Assembly: GCF_050753345.1 (NCBI RefSeq)
Contig: NZ_JBLZFX010000014.1
Location: 28,067 to 92,066, forward strand
Length of the DNA: 64,000 nucleotides
Source of the DNA: Alkalinema pantanalense
GTDB taxonomy: Bacteria > Cyanobacteriota > Cyanobacteriia > Leptolyngbyales > Leptolyngbyaceae
Direction of reading: 5' to 3'
In this document: positions 42,419 to 51,335 of the stretch, piece by piece
How positions within the stretch are numbered: the stretch's first letter is position 1
Layout of the letters: the number at the start of each line of letters is the position of its first letter
The notes under the pieces: model-generated
Seen by the model: only the letters and a program-made list of their open reading frames with translations
The model's database searches: none
Told to the model about the DNA's origin: nothing
Made by a program: the position numbers and the translations under genes

Positions 42419-44257
42419 CTAGCTTTTGTTCGAGTCTTTGGGTTTGCCACCCGTATTCCGGACGTTGACCACCTTGCCCAGTAGATCAAACCAGAAGGGG
42501 GCTCCCATGGAAATGGCAATCCCACTGATCAACCAGCCAGATACCATTCGGAAAAATCCGAGGGGTTTAGCTCCAATCATTTGCGCCACTTGAAGTGGCA
42601 CAGAAGTATTTTCTGGAACCGAAGTAATACCTAAGCAAGCCTTATACAAGTCATTCCATTGATCTCGGGTTAGCAAACTATAAATTTTGTCGTCTCCCGG
42701 CTGCAAATCCGTTGTACTGGGGGCGTAGGGGCAACCCAATTGACGACTTAAATTACTCGGATTCCAGCTGATCGGTAAAGCAATATCAGCCAGCACTCCT
42801 TCCGTATCTTCTTTTAAACGCTCTAAATCCTGACGCACTGCATCGGGACGACTATCTGGGGAGGGGGCAATTTGGCTAGCCCGATCGGTAATTACTTTCC
42901 GCAAACTTTCATCACTGGCAATCCGATTAAAAACATGAAAGGTGTCAGAATTAGTAAACATTGCGATTGCAATACCGACGATAATCGCAACACCTTTAGC
43001 ATTGCGTTTATAGACCCCAGAGGCACGGCTCATAGAATCATCAAACCACGAAGCAATTTCCTCGCGGAAATGTTCCACAGAATTTTGAGTGGATTGCACT
43101 CGGTTCTGGGCACGACGGGCCAAGACAGCTAAGCTCTGTTGGATAGAACTGGGTAATTGATCTAATGCCTGTTCCACCCGTTGATAGACTTGATAGTCCT
43201 GGTAGATTTGGTATTCTTCCTCATCCAATTCCCGAATGGCCTGCTCACGGCAAATATCCCGTTCTTCCTGGGAGGGCTGATGCTCCGCCATACTCTCAAT
43301 ATCCAAGCCACTCCGCTGCTGCAAGAGGGCTTCCGTCTGGTACATGATCCGTTCATTAATGGCTAAGGCTCGGGTGGTGGCAGCTGTATATCGTTGAGCA
43401 ACTTGTTTATATACGGTAGACCCTTTGTCAGCCAAGGACACGACATCGGCGAGTGTAGGTTGGAGCCCCCCGGACAGAATAGCGCGTTCGTTATTAGTTC
43501 CAAAAAGGTTGAGCTTGAAGGCGGTGACCCGATCGCAGAAATAACAGACATCTTCAGAGCGTGGATCGGGGTAGCTGGCAATAAAGCGATCGAGGGCTTC
43601 CGCTAGGCGATCGATAGAAAACAGAACAGTCGTACAACCTTTGCGATAATCCTGCTGGACGTTGTAGAAATCTTCGACTAAGCTGCGGAAACTGCGAGAG
43701 GTCGTCAAGTCAATTCCACTGGCATAAGCGATGTCCCAAATACCCACAAGAGTAGATGGATCGGCAGGGGTAATGGTGCTGTCGCTGATAGAAATTTCGC
43801 CAATAATCCGTTTGATAAATTCATCCAACCGGACATCGATTAATTTATCCACAAAGGTGGAAATCCCCAAGCGTTCTAAAAGTGCTGTGGCAAAGGTATC
43901 TGAAGCGATGTAGGAAGGCCCTGAAGTTTGATTAAATCCAAAAGCGCCTGTGCGATTACTGGGAAAAATCCATTGGGTGATTTTACGAAATCCCTGGGCC
44001 CACAGTCCCCGTGCCCCTTGATTGAGATCTCGAATCAGCGGATCGTCATAGATAGACTGCACCAGTGCCTTCACTTTTTGGTTTTCGGCTGACTCGGTTC
44101 CACCTGCAAGCAAATTCTCGATCGAGTCTCGCAAATGCTTTGCCCGCCATTGCAACAAAGTAGTGATCAGTTCCTGAATTTCCGATGCCAATAAACTCAG
44201 GATCAGGTATACAAAAAACAGGCCGATAATGACATCAAGAATAAAAGGCAGATTCAT
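42419..44257 (-). CDS. conserved membrane protein, unknown function
   Basis: 612 residues from MNLPFILDVIIGLFFVY (ATG 44257); fourteen extra upstream codons are open but reduce the fit to the N-terminal TM helix. Topology: TM near 5-25 followed by SEIQELITTLLQWRAKHLRD, a large soluble helical middle (about 60-420), TM near 430 (AIIVGIAIAMFTNSDTFHVF), and a C-terminal TM ending ISMGAPFWFDLLGKVVNVRN. That last motif recurs in a widespread family of uncharacterised bacterial membrane proteins. No enzymatic motif was seen. Confidence 0.8.
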   Translation of the reverse strand: MNLPFILDVIIGLFFVYLILSLLASEIQELITTLLQWRAKHLRDSIENLLAGGTESAENQKVKALVQSIYDDPLIRDLNQGARGLWAQGFRKITQWIFPSNRTGAFGFNQTSGPSYIASDTFATALLERLGISTFVDKLIDVRLDEFIKRIIGEISISDSTITPADPSTLVGIWDIAYASGIDLTTSRSFRSLVEDFYNVQQDYRKGCTTVLFSIDRLAEALDRFIASYPDPRSEDVCYFCDRVTAFKLNLFGTNNERAILSGGLQPTLADVVSLADKGSTVYKQVAQRYTAATTRALAINERIMYQTEALLQQRSGLDIESMAEHQPSQEERDICREQAIRELDEEEYQIYQDYQVYQRVEQALDQLPSSIQQSLAVLARRAQNRVQSTQNSVEHFREEIASWFDDSMSRASGVYKRNAKGVAIIVGIAIAMFTNSDTFHVFNRIASDESLRKVITDRASQIAPSPDSRPDAVRQDLERLKEDTEGVLADIALPISWNPSNLSRQLGCPYAPSTTDLQPGDDKIYSLLTRDQWNDLYKACLGITSVPENTSVPLQVAQMIGAKPLGFFRMVSGWLISGIAISMGAPFWFDLLGKVVNVRNTGGKPKDSNKS

Positions 44258-44426
44258 AGACAACCGCTCAATCCATGGATCATAAAGATGCAACGTCAAT
44301 GTACCACAGGAACTCTGTCTTCAAGCATTTGTGTAACAGGACTCAACTTCAGGAGTGCATTGATCTGTCCCATAGTCGTGAAACTGTCATCCAGTGGGAA
44401 TCTACTAGGTCTTAAAAATAGGTATT

Positions 44427-44459
44427 AAAAAACGGGAGAGAAGGACTCCCCCGCTTTTT
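44427..44459 (-). terminator. strong intrinsic terminator of ctaCDE
   Basis: On the minus strand CGGGGGAG and CTCTCCCG form an 8-bp stem (one G-T pair) with a five-base loop, followed by six T (44427-44432). On the plus strand the stem is followed by CTTTTT, so it may be bidirectional. A second, weaker hairpin CCCTCC/GGAGGG lies between it and the ctaE stop. Confidence 0.85.
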
Positions 44460-44502
44460 CCAGCAGTTCCCTCCGTTGAATTTGGAGGGTTTTCAATCTG
44501 CC

Positions 44503-45117
44503 TTACAGAATGTAAAGCAATAAAAACAAAATAATCCAAACCACATCGACAAAGTGCCAATAAATTTCTGCCGCTTCAATACCAAAGTGCTGTTTGCTGT
44601 TGTAATGATCGGGTTTCAGCGATCGCCAAAGAACTGCCAGAATCAGCAGTAGGCCAAAGGTAACGTGTAGGCCATGGAATCCAGTCAGTACATAGAACGT
44701 ACTGGCATAGAGATTAGTCGTAAGGCCAAATTCCAGATTGAAATATTCAAACAACTGGCCTGCTAGAAAGACAGCCCCCATGGCAGCAGTAATGCCAAAC
44801 CAAAGACGCATTCCCTTAACATCATTTTTTTTAATTGCTGTGTCTGCATTGTGAATCACAAAGCTACTGGCAATCAGAATGGCAGTGTTAATGCCCGGTA
44901 ACAGCAGTTCCCGCTCCGGGGTGCCTTCCGGGGGCCAGACGGGAGCCACCGCTCGAAAAGTGAGGTAGGCGGTAAATAAGCCAAGGAAGATCATCGCTTC
45001 CGCCACCAGGAAAACCAGTACCCCGGTAATCCGATAATCCGGGTGAGCATGGTGGGCCGTTTCCGCTGAAGACACGATTAGTTCAGCTTGGCTAGAATCA
45101 AGAGTTGAGCCTGTCAT
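44503..45117 (-). CDS. ctaE: cytochrome c oxidase subunit III
   Basis: Heme-free membrane subunit of the aa3-type terminal oxidase, 204 residues with five predicted helices, the usual bacterial short form. Family features: RITGVLVFLVAEAMIFLGLF, TVTFGLLLILAVLWR-type segment TFGLLLILAVLWRSLK, and the C-terminal GIEAAEIYWHFVDVVWIILF with the conserved E-x-Y-WHFVDxVW. Starts 17 bp after the ctaD stop and shares its transcript. Confidence 0.96.
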   Translation of the reverse strand: MTGSTLDSSQAELIVSSAETAHHAHPDYRITGVLVFLVAEAMIFLGLFTAYLTFRAVAPVWPPEGTPERELLLPGINTAILIASSFVIHNADTAIKKNDVKGMRLWFGITAAMGAVFLAGQLFEYFNLEFGLTTNLYASTFYVLTGFHGLHVTFGLLLILAVLWRSLKPDHYNSKQHFGIEAAEIYWHFVDVVWIILFLLLYIL

Positions 45118-45134
45118 GGTTCAAGGATTTGGAA

Positions 45135-46805
45135 TTACGTGGACAGAGGAGCAGCAGCGGGATCAAGAGTCCCAGAGGACGGGACTTGAGGCCGTTTACC
45201 GTAGGCATAGGGATGGCAGAGAATAACGGGGTCAGTCTCAAAATTTTCCTCCGGAGGCGGAGAACTGGTAGACCATTCTAAGGTCAGACCACTCCAGGGA
45301 TTTGCGACTGCCTTTTCACCTTTAATCCAACTCCAAATCGCATTGATTAAGAAGGGGAATGTCGAAACCGCGAGGATATAGGTTCCGATCGTGCAAATCA
45401 GATTGATCGCAGCATATTTCGGGTCATATTCTGCAATGCGGCGATTCATGCCATCTAAACCAAGTTTATGCATCGGCAAGAACGTTAAGTTGAATCCAAT
45501 AAAGGTTAGAGCAAAGTGGATTTTACCTAACGTTTCATTCATCATTCGGCCTGTCATTTTAGGGAACCAGTGGTAAACCCCAGCATATAACCCAAAGACA
45601 CTACCGCCAAACAAAACGTAATGGAAATGGGCTACGACAAAGTAAGTGTCGTGGACATGAATATCAAAGGGAACCGCCGCAAGCATGACGCCGCTAATCC
45701 CCCCAATTACGAACATGGAGACAAATCCCATTGCAAAGAAAAGGGCACTATTGAGGTTTAGCTTGCCACCCCACAGGGTTGCCACCCAGCTAAAGACCTT
45801 GATTCCCGTTGGTACTGCGATTACCATTGTCGCGAACATAAAAAACATGCGCAGCCAAGGCGGGGTTCCACTGGTAAACATGTGGTGAGCCCAGACAATC
45901 AGCCCCAGAAAGCAAATGGCCAAACTGGAATAGGCGATCGCTCGGTAGCCAAAGATGGGTTTGCGCGCGTGGACGGGGATAATTTCCGAAATCATCCCAA
46001 AGACCGGCAGAATCATGATGTAGACCGCCGGATGGGAATAGAACCAGAACATATGTTGGTAGACGATCGGATCACCGCCGCCCGTGGGATTAAAAAAGGC
46101 AGTCCCCACAATCAAGTCGAAGGAGAGTAAGATCAGCGCCCCAGCTAACACGGGCGTAGACAAGAGGATCAGAATCCCGGTGGCTAAACTGGCCCAACAG
46201 AACAAGGGCATATCATTCCAACCCATTTGGGGACTACGCATTTTCCAAATGGTAACGACAAAGTTAACCGCTCCCAAGATAGATGACGATCCCAGCAGTA
46301 AAACACTGAGGATCCAAATTAATTCCCCTGCCTTGGGACTCATCGTGCTCAGGGGGGGATAGGACGTCCAACCGGCCCCAGCAGGACCTCCTGTGACGAA
46401 AAAGCTCGCCATGAGTAAAATGCCTGCCGGAGGAATAATCCAAAAAGCGAGGGCATTCAAGCGAGGAAACGCCATATCTCGTGCACCAATCATCAGGGGC
46501 ACAAGATAATTCACAAAACCCGCTGTGGCAGGCACGATCCATAGAAAGATCATAACGGTGCCATGGAGGGTAAATAGACTGTTATATAGTTCAGGGCTGA
46601 CAAAATCCGATGCGGGAGTTGCCAGTTCTGTGCGAACAGCCGCAGCAAGGGCTCCACCGATCAAATAGAAAAAGAAGGAGGTAACGAGGTATTGAATCCC
46701 GATGACCTTGTGGTCATGGCTAAAACTAAAATACTTACGCCAGTTGGAGGGAGGCGGTAAATTGGCGGGTTGAGTGTTGTCTGGGAGCGGGGTGAGAATC
46801 GTCAT
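45135..46805 (-). CDS. ctaD: cytochrome c oxidase subunit I, A2-type
   Basis: Catalytic subunit carrying heme a and the heme a3-CuB centre, 556 residues, twelve TM helices. Metal ligands: His81 (LHGTVM), His258 cross-linked to Tyr262 in YSHPAVY, the HH pair in IVWAHHMFTSG, and HVHDTYFVVAHFHYV. The proton-gating Glu of A1 oxidases (HPEVY) is replaced, giving the YSHPAVY motif of A2-type oxidases such as Rhodothermus caa3, where Tyr-Ser takes over. The C-terminal tail is Pro/Ser-rich. Confidence 0.97.
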   Translation of the reverse strand: MTILTPLPDNTQPANLPPPSNWRKYFSFSHDHKVIGIQYLVTSFFFYLIGGALAAAVRTELATPASDFVSPELYNSLFTLHGTVMIFLWIVPATAGFVNYLVPLMIGARDMAFPRLNALAFWIIPPAGILLMASFFVTGGPAGAGWTSYPPLSTMSPKAGELIWILSVLLLGSSSILGAVNFVVTIWKMRSPQMGWNDMPLFCWASLATGILILLSTPVLAGALILLSFDLIVGTAFFNPTGGGDPIVYQHMFWFYSHPAVYIMILPVFGMISEIIPVHARKPIFGYRAIAYSSLAICFLGLIVWAHHMFTSGTPPWLRMFFMFATMVIAVPTGIKVFSWVATLWGGKLNLNSALFFAMGFVSMFVIGGISGVMLAAVPFDIHVHDTYFVVAHFHYVLFGGSVFGLYAGVYHWFPKMTGRMMNETLGKIHFALTFIGFNLTFLPMHKLGLDGMNRRIAEYDPKYAAINLICTIGTYILAVSTFPFLINAIWSWIKGEKAVANPWSGLTLEWSTSSPPPEENFETDPVILCHPYAYGKRPQVPSSGTLDPAAAPLST

Positions 46806-46978
46806 AGATTACAGAACATCGTAGAAAGGAGCAGCGGAGATCATGGACATGGGAGATCAGGGGGTATGACTGAGCCAGTATGTATCTAAGCTTGTCAGTA
46901 TTGGAACCAGTATCAGTCTTGAAGCCAGTACCTCTTTCGTCCAGTCAGCAGGTCTAAACCGGCAACTTGCGCCAGGGA

Positions 46979-48223
46979 TTATGAATGGGGATCGGGCATT
47001 TGCTGCATCGCTTGGATGGATTGGATATGCTCTACCGTCACCCCGAGCTTTTTAGCATAGGGTACGAGGTAGTCGGCCTCGCTGAGATGGGTAGTGCCGA
47101 GATGGGCAGTATGGAACGCGATCGCCTGCTGCATTTGAGGATCTTGCTCTGGGCGACTGGCGACTTGCTGACTGGTTAACCAGGCTTGGAACGCATCCTC
47201 TGACTCAACCACAACTTTAGTTTTCATGACCCCATGGTAAGCACCACACAATTCAGCACAGATGACCGGATACTCGCCAACCCTCGTTGGTAGGAATCGG
47301 AGGGAAACAGTTCGCCCTGGAATGGCATCTTGTTTGACCCGAAATTCCGGGACCCAGAAGGCGTGCAGGACATCCATTGCTGAAATATTGAGCCGAACAT
47401 CTCGACCCACGGGCACATGGAGTTCACCAGCACTAATATCAGTTCCTTCGTAGTTAAATAACCAAGCGAACTGCAAGCCATTCACATTGACCACCACCGA
47501 ATCTTGAGCAGGGATTGTAGCCGGAGCAGCGGTGGGATTTTTGGGCTTCACAGCATCTGCAGGGACGGTGACAGGAACCGCAACCTCTTTCGGCGTCACA
47601 ACATTAGGAGCCATCCCATCGGGAGACACAACGTCCTTAGGGGTGACGGCATCGGGGGGGACAATGACAGGGGTCACAACGTCCTCACCTTTCGGGTTTT
47701 CACCTGTCGGCAGGGTGGCCTTGGTTCCATTTCCAGTGACGGTTGTGGATACCTCAGGCAGCGTCTCTAGGGGGGCTGCGATTGCCGCGCCCGACCCAGC
47801 ATTGGATAGGGGAGCCATAGAGGTTTCGCTATGGGCGCTGGCAAGGTGACTGCCATGATCCATGGGATTAAGGCCCCCCATTTGTTCATAAATATCGAAA
47901 CTATAAATCGATAGGGCAAGAACAATCATGGCTGGAATCGCAGTCCAGACAATCTCTAAGGGGATGTTGCCGTGAATATACTTGGCATCACTGTCATCAC
48001 CTGGTTTGCGCCGATAACGAAATATCACCCACAATAACGCCCCTTGAACCATGATGAAGATACCTGTCCCGATCGTCATCATGACGTTAAATAAATCATC
48101 AATCAGCTCCGCCTCGGCAGAAGCAGCGATCGGTAATAGGTGATGGTTATAGCCGTACCAGAGACTGAGAAGAGTTAACAGGATCCCAGCCAGTAATGTC
48201 GCGATTTGGCTCGGAATTTTCAC
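46979..48223 (-). CDS. ctaC: cytochrome c oxidase subunit II with a Pro/Val/Thr-rich insert
   Basis: CuA-bearing subunit that takes electrons from cytochrome c6 or plastocyanin. GTG start at 48223 after GGGGGA. Two TM helices (about 8-28 and 45-68), a third hydrophobic span near 92-110, and a periplasmic cupredoxin domain with CuA ligands His287, Cys322, Glu324, Cys326, His330 and Met333 (CAELCGAYHGVM). Residues about 125-240 form a low-complexity insert with repeated V-x-P-x-D-A-V-x-P-K units between the membrane part and the CuA domain, making the protein 414 residues, clearly longer than ordinary CtaC. Another C-terminal tail follows the CuA domain. First gene of ctaCDE, divergent from ctaA. 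Confidence 0.95.
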   Translation of the reverse strand: MKIPSQIATLLAGILLTLLSLWYGYNHHLLPIAASAEAELIDDLFNVMMTIGTGIFIMVQGALLWVIFRYRRKPGDDSDAKYIHGNIPLEIVWTAIPAMIVLALSIYSFDIYEQMGGLNPMDHGSHLASAHSETSMAPLSNAGSGAAIAAPLETLPEVSTTVTGNGTKATLPTGENPKGEDVVTPVIVPPDAVTPKDVVSPDGMAPNVVTPKEVAVPVTVPADAVKPKNPTAAPATIPAQDSVVVNVNGLQFAWLFNYEGTDISAGELHVPVGRDVRLNISAMDVLHAFWVPEFRVKQDAIPGRTVSLRFLPTRVGEYPVICAELCGAYHGVMKTKVVVESEDAFQAWLTSQQVASRPEQDPQMQQAIAFHTAHLGTTHLSEADYLVPYAKKLGVTVEHIQSIQAMQQMPDPHS

Positions 48224-48961
48224 AATACGTTCCCCCTATGCGACGATGGCGTCTTTTAAATCAAGCCACACGCGGCTATTGAATCTAGCTCGATTCTAGC
48301 TATCCAAGTTATAGCGATCTAAATCGTTATAGCGATCTAAATCTAATTGGCTACCTAGGCGATCTAGGCGATCGATCTATGTAAGCTATGTAAGCTATAC
48401 ATCTATGTTAGACATCCTATGTTGGCTATCTAGCTGGCTATCTATAGAAAGTTGGCGACCTATAGTTAACTAACCTATATAGACTGCCTCACTAGCGACC
48501 GAACTATAACTACCTAACTAAGGTAGATCAGGCTTTTCCGATCGGGTAGAGAAACTTCGCAATCCTTAGGCTTTTCTTCAGGATCGGTGAACAATGGTTA
48601 CGAAATATTTCAATTTTTAATACAGAATTTTGAAGATTCTCTAAAGGTTTGATGCAAGTCTTAGTCTTATCCGGCAGATTAAAATCAAAGAAGTTGATTA
48701 CCCCAATGAGAGTACTGACTCATTCTGAAACAATTATCCCGCAACATTTGACCTTGTAGCGCTTGTAGCTGACCTTATAGTGATTGACCTTGTAACAATG
48801 GTGCAACGAAGGGATGAATTGATGGGGAAGGTCAAAGCTCAAGCTCTGAAATAAGCCAAGCTTTGAAATTGCTCAAACTTAAGGATTAAACCGGGAATAA
48901 CTTGGCCAAATTTTTTGGATTGATCTTGGATCGTAGTTTTGATGTTGGAGGTGATGCAGCC
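48224..48961. other. low-complexity divergent region between ctaC and ctaA
   Basis: About 740 bp. The part near ctaC (48285-48520) is built from degenerate CTA/TAG-rich words: a perfect 18-bp duplication (48308-48343), a CTAGGCGATCTAGGCGATC run and a TATGTAAGC duplication. The ctaA side is ordinary AT-rich sequence ending in GGAGG before the ctaA start. Both promoters should lie here; none was clearly identified. Confidence 0.6.
48308..48343. repeat. 18-bp perfect tandem duplication
   Basis: Two adjacent copies of GTTATAGCGATCTAAATC about 85-120 bp upstream of ctaC, within the degenerate CTA-rich tract. Confidence 0.9.
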
Positions 48962-49963
48962 ATGACAGATGCAGCCACAAACCAGATACAGCCAAACCTT
49001 TTGGTTAAAAATAATGCAATGAAAAAAACCTTGGGGCAGAGAGGATGGATTACCCGATCTGTTTTTGGGTTAGCGATCGCAACGTTGGGGCTAATGGCCT
49101 TAGGGAGCGCTACTCGCGTCATGAATGCAGGACTCTCCTGTCCCGACTGGCCGCTGTGTTATGGCACCCTACTGCCTTCGCAGCAAATGAATTTACAAGT
49201 CTTTTTAGAATGGTTCCATCGATTAGTGGCCTCGGTAATTGGCTTTGGGACGATCGCGGTCACAGCAGGAACTTGGTGGTATCGGCGATCCCAGCCCCAA
49301 GACTGCCCCAGATGGCTTCCTTGGTTAATGACTTTTGCCTTGGGGCTTGTGATCTTCCAGGGGGTACTGGGGGGATTGACCGTGACGGAATTGCTGCGAT
49401 TTGACATTGTTACTGCTCATTTAGGGACAGGGTTGTTATTTTTTAGTACTCTTTTAACGATCGGCATGTTGCTGGTTCCCAGCGCGACCTTTGTTCCTGA
49501 GCAGGGGATCCTTGCAGAAGAACTTCAGAAGGCTAACAAATTTCAGCGGCTCCGCTGGGTGGGTTTAGTGGCAGTTCTCTGTATTTATCTCCAAAGTGTA
49601 CTCGGTGGACTCGTTGCCTCCCGCTGGGCGCTCCATCAGTGCTTTGGGGTGCAGCAACTCTGCACCGTTATGAATAGTCATCTCATTGGTGTTATCCCTG
49701 CGACAATAGCGACGATCGTCGCAGTGGTTTTAGCCATGCGCTCGAAGGTGCTTACACCGGGGTTGCGGCAGGTGATCCATGGGGCGGGAATTTTGTTATT
49801 AATGCAACTTCTGTTAGGAGTTGCGACCTTTAGACTACATTTACAGGTGGAACCCTTAACCGTGGCCCATCAAATGGTTGGTGCATCACTCTTAGGAACT
49901 TTGGTGATTTTTACGGTTGCAATGTTCCGTACCGCTCGGCTTGTTAGCAAACAAAGCCCCTAG
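48962..49963 (+). CDS. ctaA: heme A synthase
   Basis: COX15/CtaA family membrane enzyme oxidising the heme O methyl group to a formyl, giving heme A for CtaD. The ATG at 48962 follows GGAGG with normal spacing, giving 333 residues; a TTG at 48902 opens the frame but is unsupported. Eight TM helices. Paired extracytoplasmic cysteines occur in both halves (GLSCPDWPLCYG and HQCFGVQQLC), and the heme-ligand histidines in EWFHRLVAS, TAHLGTG, NSHLIG and VAHQMVG. Start of the plus-strand ctaA-ctaB pair. Confidence 0.95.
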   Translation: MTDAATNQIQPNLLVKNNAMKKTLGQRGWITRSVFGLAIATLGLMALGSATRVMNAGLSCPDWPLCYGTLLPSQQMNLQVFLEWFHRLVASVIGFGTIAVTAGTWWYRRSQPQDCPRWLPWLMTFALGLVIFQGVLGGLTVTELLRFDIVTAHLGTGLLFFSTLLTIGMLLVPSATFVPEQGILAEELQKANKFQRLRWVGLVAVLCIYLQSVLGGLVASRWALHQCFGVQQLCTVMNSHLIGVIPATIATIVAVVLAMRSKVLTPGLRQVIHGAGILLLMQLLLGVATFRLHLQVEPLTVAHQMVGASLLGTLVIFTVAMFRTARLVSKQSP

Positions 49964-50023
49964 GACTTGCGACATCTAGGACTTGTGATATCTAGGACTT
50001 GTGATATCTAGGACTTGCGACAT
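49960..50023. repeat. 16-bp tandem repeat, four copies
   Basis: Four contiguous units of CTAGGACTTG-CGACAT or -TGATAT, order C,T,T,C; the first unit contains the ctaA stop codon TAG (49961-49963). Units 1 and 4 are identical, as are 2 and 3. It lies in the 357-bp ctaA-ctaB gap, which otherwise shows no clear gene. Confidence 0.95.
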
Positions 50024-50320
50024 TAAGTTTACAGAATTGCATTTACGGAGCAATACCATTCATCTCAGCATTGATTCTATTGTTGCTGTCTGGACGATTG
50101 TTCTCCTAGCAAAGGAATCACCGGGCCGATCGCTAATGACTTCGATCGCCAACAAAGCCTACCAAGATAGCGCACCCCAAGATATCTCACACAGAATGCG
50201 ATTTCTGAAAGTAATGACTAAAGCAGTGCAACTCCTAGACTTACCAATCGATTGCTCGCCATAGCACTCCGTTCCTTCCTAACGAACGATTTTTTGCTCA
50301 TCTCTCTTACGCCAGGATTT

Positions 50321-51283
50321 ATGCAAGATACCCTCACGACCCTGCCTCTCAATCGCGATTGGCGACAAGTTGTCCAAAGTTATATTCAACTCACTAAACC
50401 CCGCATCATTTTGCTCCTTCTGATTACGACGGCGGGCAGTATGTGGATTGCAGCCCATGGTCAAGTCGATCCCAAGTTGGCACTGATCACCCTATTGAGT
50501 GGAGCCTTTGCTTCTGGAGCGGCGAATACCATTAACTGCCTCTACGATCGTGACATTGACACCATCATGGAGCGCACTCGTAACCGCCCGTTACCCTCAG
50601 GTCGAGTCAGTCCTCGGGATGCCATAATTTTCGCGGGGATCTTAACCACGCTATCCTTTGGACTCTTAGCGACCTTTGCCAATTTGCTGAGTGCTTGCTT
50701 AGCGATGTCAGGCATTGTTTTTTATGTATTGATTTACACTCATTTCCTGAAACGCTATAGCACTCAAAATATTGTGATCGGCGGAGCAGCGGGCGCAATT
50801 CCTCCCCTCGTCGGTTGGGCTGCGGTCACAGGAGACTTAAGCATTACTGCTTGGATTCTCTTTGCCATCATTTTTCTATGGACACCGCCTCATTTTTGGG
50901 CATTGGCAATGATGATTCGGGAAGACTACGCAATCGTCAAAGTTCCCATGCTGCCCGTGGTCGCAGGGAATGAATTTACCAGTCGAGAAATTCTCTATTA
51001 CACATTGGCCTTAATTCCCACTACCCTGGTCTTAACCTATCCCTTGGGTGTAATGGGAGCAACCTATGGCCTAATCGCCTTGGCTCTCGGTCTTGTGTTT
51101 GTGAAAAAATCCTGGGAACTGATTCAAACCCCAGGGGACTATTTCACTGCGCGATCGGTGTTTAAGTATTCCATTCTCTATATGATGCTGCTCTGCGCAG
51201 GCATGGTAGTGGACAGTCTGCCGATCGTGCAGCACCTGGATCACACCCTCCTAGCTTTTGTGCAACCCTTCTTCTCTGCTTAG
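50321..51283 (+). CDS. ctaB: heme O synthase (protoheme IX farnesyltransferase)
   Basis: UbiA-type prenyltransferase adding a farnesyl group to protoheme, giving heme O, the substrate of CtaA. 320 residues from the ATG at 50321 (AGGA five bases before); the frame is open from 50252 without a ribosome site. The prenyl-diphosphate-binding motif reads NCLYDRDIDTIMERTRNRPL, and the second aspartate-containing loop follows LFAIIFLWTPPHFWALAM. QLTKPRIILLLLITTAGSMW marks the first helix. Confidence 0.96.
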   Translation: MQDTLTTLPLNRDWRQVVQSYIQLTKPRIILLLLITTAGSMWIAAHGQVDPKLALITLLSGAFASGAANTINCLYDRDIDTIMERTRNRPLPSGRVSPRDAIIFAGILTTLSFGLLATFANLLSACLAMSGIVFYVLIYTHFLKRYSTQNIVIGGAAGAIPPLVGWAAVTGDLSITAWILFAIIFLWTPPHFWALAMMIREDYAIVKVPMLPVVAGNEFTSREILYYTLALIPTTLVLTYPLGVMGATYGLIALALGLVFVKKSWELIQTPGDYFTARSVFKYSILYMMLLCAGMVVDSLPIVQHLDHTLLAFVQPFFSA

Positions 51284-51335
51284 GGATCTAGAATGGAGAG
51301 AGCGTCTCTGGAAACTGCTAGATAGCACTGAAGCC

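Noticed and set aside
50001..50264. 87-codon plus-strand frame between ctaA and ctaB
   Set aside because: It begins inside the 16-bp tandem repeat, lacks a ribosome-binding site and resembles no protein.
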